DNA of 8,554 nucleotides from a bacterium (GTDB lineage: Bacteria; JAMCPX01). Positions 1 through 7,900 of the stretch are shown in pieces (the stretch's first letter is position 1; the number at the start of each line of letters is the position of its first letter). The notes beneath the pieces were generated by a model. The model worked only from the letters and a program-made list of their open reading frames with translations. It was not told the DNA's origin and searched no databases. Position numbers and translations under genes: made by a program. Location of the stretch: the NCBI GenBank assembly GCA_021789095.1, contig JAJYJX010000112.1, forward strand, positions 1-8,554. Direction: 5' to 3'.

Positions 1-268
1 CGAACCGTCTTGAAAAGGTCTTGGGGAATCTCTGGATCAGGTCGGTGTCGAGCTTCTGGCCTGTCAGGTTTGGTATATACTCAATGCCAAACTGTTCTGA
101 CAGCGCTTTCAGAAAATCCGTCTCTGTGATGAATTTAAACTTCGTCAGCAGCAGTTCGCCGAGCCTGCCGCCCTTTTCCTTTTGGTATGCAAGCGATTCT
201 TCGAGCTGCGCAGGTGTTATAACATTGTTCTTCAGCAATATCTCGCCAATCAGGGCTTTTTGTTTCAT
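1..268 (-). CDS. gspE: Type II secretion ATPase GspE, N-terminal part
   Basis: Partial: 89 codons from the ATG at 268-266 to the window edge, with the ATPase core (Walker A/B, Asp box, His box, Zn motif) outside. The visible part is the N-terminal GspE/PilB (MshEN-type) domain, with IGEILLKNNVITPAQLEESL at 7-26, a five-residue spacer KEKGG at 30-34, then RLGELLLTKFKFITETDFL at 35-53 and SEQFGIEYIP at 57-66. In the family this cytoplasmic domain docks on the inner-membrane protein GspL and in some members binds c-di-GMP. The full protein would hydrolyse ATP to drive pseudopilus assembly. The start overlaps the gspD stop as ATGA with no good Shine-Dalgarno, so translation probably depends on reinitiation after gspD. 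PilB is possible from this domain alone, but position after gspC-gspD favours GspE. Confidence 0.88.
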   Translation of the reverse strand, partial: MKQKALIGEILLKNNVITPAQLEESLAYQKEKGGRLGELLLTKFKFITETDFLKALSEQFGIEYIPNLTGQKLDTDLIQRFPKTFSRRF

Positions 269-2694
269 GGTTTTTCTGTTGTTTCAGTCGGCTTCACGGC
301 CTCTTCAATAAATGTAGTTCCTGTAAATTTTTCTTCAACCGTTGTCGCTGTAATCTTTTCCGGGCTTCGCACTTCAGGCGCCGCCTGTACAGATGCCGCG
401 CCTGTTATTGTTTCACCGGCAGCAGACGTGGCTGTAACCGTACCTCCTGTAACAGGGACTGCTGTTGACTGTGTTATGGATGAAGCCGTTTCGGTACTGC
501 CTGTAAGAGACACTGCTGTTGTTTGCGTCACGGTTCCGGCTGTTTCGGGCAACGCCGCCTTGACGGGGAACTCGCCCTCGGGTGTAATGTATGTTTCTCC
601 TGTAAACAACAGTGGTTTTGGTTTCTCGGCAGTGGCTGCATGGGCCTGATTCATACCCTGGAACGTTTCTGTGAAAGGGCTATTCTTCAACTCGTAACCG
701 AATGTATCCCTCTCAAACTTCTTCGCCTGATTTTCCTTCATCTGGTTTATCTCTGCAATATCTGAAGCGCTCTTTACGATATACGGGGTGAGGAAGATCA
801 TAAGGTTCGTTTTGGTTTTTGTCTTGGTCGAATACCTGAACAACCATCCTATCAGCGGGAGATCGCCCAGAAACGGGATCTTCCTTTCACTCACCGTTGA
901 TTGATTATCGAGCAAGCCGCCTATTACTACGGTGCTTCTGTCTTTCACGGTAACGACTGTCTCGGCAGACCTCTTTGATGTAGTGATGCCAAGTGTATTC
1001 ACGTCGAGTCCCTGCGGGGACGGTATGATCGAAGTCAGCTCGAAGTTGAGCTTTAACCTTATATAATCACCAGCATTTATCTGCGGTGTGATCTTCAGTT
1101 TCAGACCGACATCCTGCCTCTGGACAAACGTCTGGGCATACCCGCTGATCTGTCCCACTGTCTGGCCTGTGGGTACCGGAATGTTCTCACCGACCATAAT
1201 CTCCGCATCTTCATTGTCGGTTGCAAGTATGTTCGGCGTGGAAAGCACATTTGCCTGGCTGGACGTTTCAAGTGCATTTATGAAGCTGACAATATTGGGA
1301 TAGGTGACGCCGTTCAGCGTGATTGTTCCGCTTATCACGCCGAGCGATATGCCCGATTGACCGAAAGGACCGAGGGGGTTTGTCGCAGACGGCAGTGTAG
1401 TACTGCCTGCCCCCATACTGCTGGTACCGCCTACCTGGACGCCGTTTGAATTCAGGTTCGGTATCGCGTTCAAATCAACACCGAGCTGTTTTGTCCCGTT
1501 GAGTGACAGCTCGGCTATGACCGCCTGTACATAAACCTGCCTTCTCCTTATATCAAGGTCCTCAATGACACCCTTCAGTACCTCGTAGTCCTGCGGGGTT
1601 GCAATTATGATCAGGGAATTCGTCGCAGGATCGGCTGTGATCTTTACACCTCCTGCAAGCTGCGCAACAGCAGGTGCATGCTGTGCAGCCTGGCCCGGCG
1701 CACCCGGCAGAGAAGCAGTGCTGCTTCCTGCAAGGGTGGCAAGGGTCGTTGCAAGTTTTTCGGCATTTGCGTTCTTCAGGTAATAAACATGTATCTGTCC
1801 TTCCCCTACAACAGGGACATCAAGCTTTCTGATCAGTTCTTCAATGGATGACATCTCATCAATACTTGCGACAAGGATTATGGCGTTTGTCCTGTCATCG
1901 TACAGTACCTTTATGGGCTGCTGCACGCCCGTCGACTGTGCCCGCCTTAAAAGCCCGAATGCCGGTCTCACTGCCTGGCCTGCCTGTCCGGAGTACAGGT
2001 TGTTAATGATGTTGGCTATGCTCTGCGCAGTAGCATATTTAAGCTTTATAACTTCTATCGTCTGCCGGTATATATCCGTGTCGAGTTCCCTTATGATCTT
2101 TAAAAGCCTGTCTATGTTTGAGGCAGACTCTGTCACGATCAGCGTGTTTGTCGGATCATAAGGCTGTATGTTGCCGAATGATGACAAAAACGGCCTCAGC
2201 ACGTTTGCCATATCGTTCGCGGTTATGTAATGCAGCGGTATAACCTGCGTTATATATACATCGCTTGTCTGTTCAGCCGTCCTGCCCAGGTATGTGCTTA
2301 TATCAGCACCCTTTGCCTCCCTCAGGGGTATTATCTTTAACACATTACCCGAACCCACAGTGGTAAGCTGGTTTACCTGGAGTACGGACTCAAATATCCT
2401 CCATGCTTCATCTATCGTCACCGGTGTCGGCGAAATGATTGTGACTTTCCCGGTTGCGTTCTGTGAAAGGATAAAGTCCTTGCCCGTGACCTTGCTGATT
2501 ACCTTTATAAAATCCTTTATATCAACATCGTTGAAGTCCATTGTTACTTTCGGGATCTCTGCCCGCTTTTGCTTTTTTTCCGGCTTGCTTACCGTCACCG
2601 AGGTAACAGCAATGCCTGTTTCCTTGGCATACAGCGATGCCGGAACCAGCAGCGATGTAATGCACAGAATATAAATGAGCGCTTTTTTATCCAT
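265..2694 (-). CDS. gspD: Type II secretion system secretin GspD with extended C-terminal tail
   Basis: Outer-membrane channel through which folded periplasmic proteins leave the cell. It is 809 aa, longer than the usual 650-700. A signal peptide (1-23, ending LYA) has no lipobox cysteine. The periplasmic domains follow in order: N0 (about 49-125, starting VTMDFNDVDIKDFI), N1 (148-206), N2 (212-292) and N3 (300-382). N2 and N3 carry Ala/Gly/Gln-rich loops at 235-260 and 324-348. The secretin beta-barrel domain is about 386-640, with VGENIPVPTG at 501-510 in the gate region and VVIGGLLDNQ, KIPFLGDLPLIGWLF and LMIFLTPYIV (589-640) forming the family signature. Residues 641-715 are a linker, and 716-809 are Thr/Ala/Glu-rich low complexity containing two imperfect 18-residue repeats. 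The ATG has AAAGGTG upstream. It starts 10 nt after gspC, and its TGA overlaps the gspE ATG. The N0-N3 layout and neighbours favour GspD over PilQ. Confidence 0.96.
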   Translation of the reverse strand: MDKKALIYILCITSLLVPASLYAKETGIAVTSVTVSKPEKKQKRAEIPKVTMDFNDVDIKDFIKVISKVTGKDFILSQNATGKVTIISPTPVTIDEAWRIFESVLQVNQLTTVGSGNVLKIIPLREAKGADISTYLGRTAEQTSDVYITQVIPLHYITANDMANVLRPFLSSFGNIQPYDPTNTLIVTESASNIDRLLKIIRELDTDIYRQTIEVIKLKYATAQSIANIINNLYSGQAGQAVRPAFGLLRRAQSTGVQQPIKVLYDDRTNAIILVASIDEMSSIEELIRKLDVPVVGEGQIHVYYLKNANAEKLATTLATLAGSSTASLPGAPGQAAQHAPAVAQLAGGVKITADPATNSLIIIATPQDYEVLKGVIEDLDIRRRQVYVQAVIAELSLNGTKQLGVDLNAIPNLNSNGVQVGGTSSMGAGSTTLPSATNPLGPFGQSGISLGVISGTITLNGVTYPNIVSFINALETSSQANVLSTPNILATDNEDAEIMVGENIPVPTGQTVGQISGYAQTFVQRQDVGLKLKITPQINAGDYIRLKLNFELTSIIPSPQGLDVNTLGITTSKRSAETVVTVKDRSTVVIGGLLDNQSTVSERKIPFLGDLPLIGWLFRYSTKTKTKTNLMIFLTPYIVKSASDIAEINQMKENQAKKFERDTFGYELKNSPFTETFQGMNQAHAATAEKPKPLLFTGETYITPEGEFPVKAALPETAGTVTQTTAVSLTGSTETASSITQSTAVPVTGGTVTATSAAGETITGAASVQAAPEVRSPEKITATTVEEKFTGTTFIEEAVKPTETTEKP
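307..606 (-). repeat. Pair of FTGxT(Y/F)I motifs flanking the GspD low-complexity tail
   Basis: A 21-nt stretch at 586-606 encodes FTGETYI (residues 697-703), and one at 307-327 encodes FTGTTFI (residues 790-796). They match at 16 of 21 bases, including the first nine, and both are followed by acidic, proline-containing residues. The pair brackets the Thr/Ala-rich segment. It may be a duplicated short element, or chance within biased sequence. Confidence 0.4.
427..534 (-). repeat. Two 54-nt imperfect tandem units in the gspD tail
   Basis: Units at 481-534 and 427-480 match at 36 of 54 positions by my hand alignment; the best-preserved 34-nt core is 500-533 against 446-479, with 26 matches. 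They encode residues 721-738 (TVTQTTAVSLTG...) and 739-756 (SITQSTAVPVTG...) of GspD, in frame, so the repeat changes tail length without disrupting the gene. A more decayed third unit may follow toward 373. Confidence 0.7.
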
Positions 2695-2699
2695 CTTTT

Positions 2700-2707
2700 C
2701 ACCTTTA
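2700..2707 (-). promoter_or_regulatory. Ribosome binding site of gspD overlapping the gspC stop
   Basis: TAAAGGTG on the minus strand combines the gspC stop TAA with a Shine-Dalgarno-like AAGG, seven bases before the gspD ATG. The arrangement resembles the dnaE-hfq junction and supports coupled translation of GspC and GspD. Confidence 0.5.
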
Positions 2708-3571
2708 CTGTACTGTATAATTTAAAGTCATCGGTTGTCCATTCCTGTCTATGTTTACCGTAAAGCGCCGTTCGTTCTGCAACTGCTGAAAAAGCTGCAA
2801 TGCACTTTCCGGTGTCGTTACCTGTATGCCGTTAACGCTGTGTATCACATCCCCATCATGCAGTCCGATATTCGCATACAGGCTACCCGGGGTTATTGCA
2901 AATATCCTGTAACCGCTTATATTGCCTGACGACATATTGGGAACAACCCTTGCCTGGGTAAGCAGTTCGCCCATGTTCTGTATGGCTGACTTGAACTGGT
3001 TCTCGGGTATATTATAAGTACCCTTGCCTACCTGCGTTACATTGTACGCAGTGCCGGCTGCTGTCCCGGTTACTCCTTTATTTTCTTCTTCATACATACT
3101 CAACTCTTCTTTAGCACCATTGTGCAATATGATCACTTTTTTTCTTTCTATGGCCAGGATAACCGCATTGCCGATCTCGTCCTTTACACGGTAAACGTTT
3201 ATATCGTTGTTCACCTGTATCACGGCATAGGCATACTCTGATGAGCCTGCGACTGTGCCAAGCAGCCTGGCACTGAGGCTGCTCTTGGACACGGGGCCGC
3301 TGCCGCCGTTAGCAATATCTTCGAGCCCGTGGGCAGAGGAATTAAAAATATTCCTTTCAACAATGCTGGTATAATAATTCTGATCCTTTTTTACCGCAGG
3401 TACAACCGCCTTCTGTTCCAGAGCCGTATCGGCCGTATTAACCGTCGGGACCGAGAAAAGCCTTGAACTTATGTACGATGATGTAAGGGATGCCAGCATG
3501 TATGCAAGCAGAACCAGCATAATAAAGTTTATAAGCCAGGAATATTTTTTAAACAACTCTATGTAATTCAT
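2705..3571 (-). CDS. gspC: Type II secretion system protein GspC (inner-membrane clamp, PDZ type)
   Basis: Bitopic inner-membrane protein of 288 aa that connects the type II secretion platform to the periplasmic N0 domain of the secretin GspD. A short cytoplasmic segment (1-11) is followed by one transmembrane helix (about 12-32). After a linker comes the homology region (about 64-160), starting with the typical VERNIFN at 71-77 and containing LLGTVAG at 103-109 and repeated beta-strand patterns such as YAVIQV. A Gly/Thr-rich linker (about 161-185) leads to a C-terminal PDZ domain (about 200-288) with PGSLYANIGLHDGDVIHSVNG at 228-248. This is the PDZ form of GspC rather than the coiled-coil form. 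The ATG at 3571 has AGGA five bases upstream and lies inside the hflX 3' end. The gspC-gspD-gspE order supports the assignment. A PilP-like pilus protein is less likely because of the transmembrane helix plus PDZ layout. Confidence 0.91.
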   Translation of the reverse strand: MNYIELFKKYSWLINFIMLVLLAYMLASLTSSYISSRLFSVPTVNTADTALEQKAVVPAVKKDQNYYTSIVERNIFNSSAHGLEDIANGGSGPVSKSSLSARLLGTVAGSSEYAYAVIQVNNDINVYRVKDEIGNAVILAIERKKVIILHNGAKEELSMYEEENKGVTGTAAGTAYNVTQVGKGTYNIPENQFKSAIQNMGELLTQARVVPNMSSGNISGYRIFAITPGSLYANIGLHDGDVIHSVNGIQVTTPESALQLFQQLQNERRFTVNIDRNGQPMTLNYTVQ

Positions 3572-4700
3572 TTTTGTCCTGCGTATCTCTCACGTGCTTT
3601 ATGAGGAAAAGCTTGTTTATTATCATATCCTTAAGCATATCAATTCCGGTGCCGTCCCTGGCTGAAACAAGTATACTGCTTTCATAATTATTTGTTAATC
3701 CTTTCAGCGATATATCACTGTCAAGTTTATCTATTTTGTTGAAAACATATATTATAGGCAGGCTGTCGGCATGTATCTCCTTGAGTATGTCCATGACGAC
3801 ATTTATATCCTTGTCATAATCGGGCTTGGATACGTCTATGAGGAACAGCAGGAGATCGGACCTTGAGACGTCCTCAAGCGTGGTCCTGAATGCCCTTATA
3901 AGCTGGACGGGAAGGTCCTCTATAAATCCTACCGTGTCCGTTACAAGAGCGAAACTCCCGTCTTTCAGATACAATCTCTTCGAGACCGGATCAAGCGTGG
4001 TAAACAGGTCATCGCTTGACTGTACATACGCCCTGGCAAGCCTGTTCAAAAGCGTTGATTTGCCCGCACTTGTGTAACCGACAAGGGAAATAAGCGGTAT
4101 GCCGGTCCTCGTCCTTCTGCCCTGCTGTACCATCCTCTGCTTTTTAACGGTATCCATAAGCTGTTTGATCCTGCCAAGCCTTTCCTTTATTCTCCTCCTG
4201 TCTATTTCCAGCTTTGTTTCACCAGGCCCCCTTGTACCGACACCTCCGCCTGTCTGTGACATCACAATACCCTTACCGGTAAGTCTCGGCAGCATGTACC
4301 TGAGCAGGGCCTCCTCAACTTCGAGCTTCCCTTCCCTGGAATTAGCGCGCCGGGCAAATATGTCTATAATTAACCGGGTCCTGTCTATGAGCCTTTTATC
4401 GAGCATGTATTCTATATTTCTCTGCTGAGAAGGTGAGAGTTCCCTGTTGAAAACGATGACCTCTGCATCGCATTGTGTTGCCGTGTCGTTAATATTCATG
4501 ATCTGTCCGCTCCCGAGAAGTGTAGAGCTGTTTGCTTTTTTTATCCTCTGCACAACGGTTCCGATGACCTCTCCGCCGTCTGCCTGTATAAGCGCCGATA
4601 GCTCTTCCAGCTTTTTCGGCACATCTCCTTGGGGATCCTTATCCATCCGGATATGTACTGCCAGTACTCTGTCTTTTCTTACTATCAAGAGGAACTCCAC
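3549..4700 (-). CDS. hflX: Ribosome-associated GTPase HflX
   Basis: TRAFAC-class GTPase of 383 aa (E. coli HflX is 426) that binds the 50S subunit, splits stalled or stress-arrested 70S ribosomes and hydrolyses GTP. The N-terminal HflX domain spans roughly 11-115. The glycine-rich family signature GGGVGTRGPGETKLE is at 151-165, followed by a basic coiled helix to about 195. The G domain has G1 GYTSAGKS at 208-215, G2 threonines T234/T235, G3 DTVGF at 255-259, G4 NKID at 321-324 and G5 SAR at 346-348, all intact. Two starts are possible. The first in-frame one is GTG at 4700, with no clear Shine-Dalgarno. TTG at 4688 overlaps the hfq stop as TTGA and has GGTGGAG six bases upstream; it would give 379 aa and looks at least as likely. 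The gene's end overlaps gspC by 23 nt. hfq-hflX adjacency is known from gammaproteobacteria, where the pair also serves RNA and stress physiology. Confidence 0.97.
   Translation of the reverse strand: MEFLLIVRKDRVLAVHIRMDKDPQGDVPKKLEELSALIQADGGEVIGTVVQRIKKANSSTLLGSGQIMNINDTATQCDAEVIVFNRELSPSQQRNIEYMLDKRLIDRTRLIIDIFARRANSREGKLEVEEALLRYMLPRLTGKGIVMSQTGGGVGTRGPGETKLEIDRRRIKERLGRIKQLMDTVKKQRMVQQGRRTRTGIPLISLVGYTSAGKSTLLNRLARAYVQSSDDLFTTLDPVSKRLYLKDGSFALVTDTVGFIEDLPVQLIRAFRTTLEDVSRSDLLLFLIDVSKPDYDKDINVVMDILKEIHADSLPIIYVFNKIDKLDSDISLKGLTNNYESSILVSARDGTGIDMLKDMIINKLFLIKHVRDTQDKNELHRVV
3577..3580 (-). promoter_or_regulatory. Ribosome binding site of gspC within hflX
   Basis: AGGA on the minus strand is followed by CAAAA and the gspC ATG, a five-base spacer. 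It lies within the last codons of hflX, so the secretion genes begin inside the upstream housekeeping gene. Confidence 0.6.
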
Positions 4701-4963
4701 CTTATCAGGATAATGCCATGTTTATAGATCAGCTGCCTGCTGTCATTTTCAAGAATGATAGAGTAGCTGTCAAAACCCGTTATCTCCCCGTTAACAACAC
4801 TCCCTGACACCAGTTCTATGGAAACCTTTGTCTTATCCCTCCTTAACTGATTCAGAAGCTGATCCTGTATGTTTATCGGCTGGGCCTTGTGCGGATTCGC
4901 CTCCGTCAGCACCTTCGAGTTTTCATTATTCCTGTTTTTCTGGAATTCTCCTATCTTCGTCAT
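4685..4963 (-). CDS. hfq: Hfq-like RNA chaperone, divergent, with N-terminal extension
   Basis: Sm-like protein of 92 aa. The core (about 31-87) matches Hfq: NIQDQLLNQLRRDK (31-44) corresponds to the N-terminal helix, with Q33 equal to E. coli Q8 and R41/R42 equal to R16/R17. VSIELVSG (47-54) and GEITGFDSY (59-67) are Sm1 strands, and LIYKH (78-82) is the Sm2 signature. Hfq forms a hexameric ring that pairs small RNAs with mRNAs. Three things are unusual. About 30 polar residues precede the helix. The position of distal-face Tyr25 is Glu (E50), and that of Lys31 is Val. Gln41-Phe42 of the proximal face is Ser-Tyr (S66, Y67). After YKH the sequence is GIILIRWSSS instead of the usual AIS-type strand, and there is no long C-terminal tail. 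The ATG has an excellent ribosome binding site, so the extension appears to be translated; a GTG at codon 18 is a less likely start. It overlaps hflX, its usual neighbour in gammaproteobacteria. Family call good; canonical function less sure. Confidence 0.88.
   Translation of the reverse strand: MTKIGEFQKNRNNENSKVLTEANPHKAQPINIQDQLLNQLRRDKTKVSIELVSGSVVNGEITGFDSYSIILENDSRQLIYKHGIILIRWSSS
4695..4701 (-). promoter_or_regulatory. Probable ribosome binding site for a TTG start of hflX
   Basis: GGTGGAG on the minus strand lies six bases before TTG (4688-4686), which overlaps the TGA stop of hfq (4687-4685) as TTGA. The GTG inside this very motif is the longer alternative start. The spacing favours TTG, but this rests only on Shine-Dalgarno position. 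Confidence 0.5.
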
Positions 4964-4966
4964 ATA

Positions 4967-4976
4967 CCCTCCCTTA
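4967..4976 (-). promoter_or_regulatory. Strong ribosome binding site of hfq, built on the dnaE stop codon
   Basis: On the minus strand the sequence TAAGGGAGGG begins with the dnaE stop TAA and runs into a near-perfect Shine-Dalgarno, followed by TAT and the hfq ATG. The GGAG core is five bases from the start codon. This supports the ATG at 4963 and hence the N-terminal extension of Hfq, and it ties hfq translation to termination of dnaE. Confidence 0.75.
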
Positions 4977-7900
4977 TTGCTTATTGGAATATATCCTGGC
5001 GTCCCCTATAATATCCCTGATCTGTATAAAGAATTGTTCATCCGGTTTAATTCTGAAATAATCGGGCAGTTCTATAATATACTCTTTTCTGCCGTCCTTC
5101 ATATAGTCAAAATAAACCTTGGCTATACCTTTATTCCTGTTCAGGCAATCCTTGATCATCATCATGTTTTCCTCTGTAAGGCTTCCGAAGTCAGCCTCTA
5201 TATGGATCTCATCTATAAGGTTTGATATTGCCTGATCGATGGGAAGGATTTTTTCCGCAATAATCTTGGCAACGCTCTCCTGTCCTGCCTCGCTGTCGTT
5301 GTCCTGTTCTTCCACCTTTACCGTACCTTTTATGATAACAGGTTTATTGCCCCTGATTGTGTCCACGATACTGCTGTATATGCTTGAAAAGATCACCACG
5401 TCCACACTGGCCTCTTCGTCTGACAGTACGGCAAAACCCATGAGCTTGCCGCTTTTCTTCTCCTTGCTCTCCTTTACAGAGGTAAGCATGCCGCCTATCG
5501 TTACTGTCTGCCCGTCCTTTTCCATGAGTTCCCCTATTCCGGCATTGGTAAAGTTTTTAAGTTCCCTCTGATAATTGTGCAGGGGCGTACCCGAGATATA
5601 GGTATCGAGAAGCTCTTTTTCATAGGCCAGTCTTTCAAGTTCTCCCCATTCCTGCTGATTGCCGGACTGTTCGGCCCTTGCTGGCATTGCATCCATTTTA
5701 AACAACTGGCTCTGTCCGGGTGATATGTTCATCTTGCCGGCCTGTGAGTAAGAACTGTCAAGGCTGCTGAACATCAAAGCTCTGGTGCTTCCTGTAAAAT
5801 CAAAGGCCCCTGCCTTTATCAGGCTTTCGACAACCTTCCTGTTGACCTTGGATTGATCGACCCTCACAAGAAAATCCCATAATGATTCAAACGCCCCATT
5901 TTCCCTTGCCCTTACTATCGAATCTATTGCCGATTCTCCCACATTCTTTATCGCGAGGAACCCGAACCGTATCCTGTCCTGCTCGATTGAAAAATCCTTC
6001 TGTGATTTGTTTATATCGGGGCCCAGTATGTCTATGCCTGTTTTCCGGCAGTAGTTTATATAATAGGACAACTTCGAATTCTGCTGGTTTTTCTTTGTCG
6101 CCATATTTGAAAGAATAGCTGTCATGAATTCAATCGTATAATATGCTTTCAGATAGGATGTCCATACGGCAACAAGCGCGTAAGCTGCACTGTGAGACTT
6201 GTTGAATGCATATTCAGCAAAGCTCTTTAACTGCGAGTACAGGTCTTCGGCGTCCGCTTTTTTTACGCCTTTTGCAACGGCCCCCTTTACGAATTTTTCA
6301 TGCAGCACAGGAAGCTCTTCTCCTTCTTTCTTTGAGATGACCTTCCTCACATAGTCGGCCTCTTCGAGGCTGAAACCCGCTATCTCGCTTGCTATCATCA
6401 TAACCTGCTCCTGGTACAGGATAACACCGTACGTACCTTTCAGGATCTCTTTCAGCACCGGGGATTTACCCGGGATCGCGCCCTTTTCCTTGTTCTTTGC
6501 GAAATCATCTATCCATGCCATGGGGCCGGGCCTGTATATGGCGTTTACAGCTATCAGATCCTCGAACTTGGACGGTTTGATCTTCTTCAGGGTGTTCTGC
6601 ATGCCCGAGCTCTCAAGCTGGAACAATCCTACACTGTCCCCCTTTTGCATTCCATCATACAGTTTCGGATCATCCAGATCTATGCTGTTCAGGTCAACAT
6701 CGATGTTCCGGTACTGCTTTACCAGGCTCTTTGTTTTCTCGATCACCGTTATCGTTGCGAGTGCGAGCAGGTCGAATTTTATAAGCCCTGTTTTTTCCAG
6801 ATACTTCCATTCGTAACCTGTAACAATATTGCCGCTCTTATCCCTGTAGAGGGGCACGTATTCATGGAGAGGCTTATCCGCCAGCACAACACCTGCCGCA
6901 TGGAGCGATTTATCCCTGAGCAGACCCTCGAGTTTTTGCGCTATCTCGAGCATCTCCTTTATCCTTTCATCCTTTGCTGCAATTTCTTCCAGCTTCGGAA
7001 TGATTTTTATTGCGTCAGTAAGGGTAAGCTTGGGATCGGGCGGGATCAGTTTGGTTATGCCGTCAACAACACCGTAAGGTATATCAAGGACCCTGCCCAC
7101 ATCTTTTATAACACCTTTTGCCTTCAGGGTGGTGAACGATGTTATCCTTGCCACCTTCTGGGAACCGTACTTTTCTTTCAGGTACTCTATAACATGGTCC
7201 CTCTTGTCGGCGCAGAAATCCATATCAATATCGGGCATGCTGATGCGGCTTTTATTGAGGAAGCGTTCAAAGAACAGACCGTACTTGATAGGGTCTATAC
7301 CTGTTATGCCTATTGCATAGGCAACAAGGCTGCCTGCGGCAGAACCCCTGCCCGGACCCACAGGGATGTCGTGCTTCTTTGCATAATCTATAATGTCCCT
7401 CACAATAAGGAAATAGCTCGAGAATTTTGTCTGCCTGATTGTTTCGAGTTCGTGCTTCAGCCTGTTCCTGTACTGCTGTTCCTTCTCCCTCATATACGGA
7501 TGCTGCTGCATGAGCCTGCCCAGACCGTCAGTGGCAAATCCTTCAAGGCGCTCATCATAGTTCATGGCGCCTTCAAACGTTATTTCAGGGAAATGGAACT
7601 TATTGAGTTCGATCTCCATGTTGCACCTGTTGGAGATCTCCCATGTTGATTCCAAAGCCTCGGGATGGGAGGAAAATGCCTTTGCCATCTCCTCCTGTGT
7701 TTTCAGGTACAACTCCTGTGTGGAAAACCTGAGCCTATCAGCATCGGTCAATTTCTTCTTTGTCTGTATGCATAAAAGAGCATCATGCGCCTTTGCATCA
7801 GATCTGTCGAGATAGTGAACGTCGTTTGTCGCAACCACCGGTATGTGGAGGCTGTTTGAGAGATCGTACAGCAGGTTGTTCGCAACCAGCTGCTCTTTCA

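Noticed and set aside
182-649. A 155-codon plus-strand frame rich in Val/Ala/Pro, looking like a repetitive protein
   Set aside because: It is the complement of the Thr/Ala-rich repeat region of gspD; the apparent repeats are those of gspD read in antisense.
265-2694. PilQ (type IV pilus secretin) as the identity of the secretin
   Set aside because: No AMIN domains; the N0-N1-N2-N3 layout and the gspC and gspE neighbours fit GspD.
4685-4700. hfq-hflX overlap as a possible frameshift or fused gene
   Set aside because: Both proteins are complete at their ends and each has its own start and stop; this is ordinary operon overlap.
4964-4973. Possible terminator or promoter between dnaE and hfq
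   Set aside because: Only 10 bases lie between the genes and these are occupied by the ribosome binding site; no hairpin with a T-run was seen here or at other junctions.
6258-6264. Run of seven A on the coding strand of dnaE, a possible slippery site
   Set aside because: It encodes Lys-Lys in a conserved stretch, with no adjacent stem-loop noticed and no meaningful product from a shift; no evidence of programmed frameshifting.
6645-7649. A 334-codon open frame on the plus strand opposite dnaE
   Set aside because: It lies wholly antisense to conserved dnaE sequence, its translation is Cys/Phe/His-rich with no recognisable domain, and it has no supporting context; it is a shadow of dnaE codon use.
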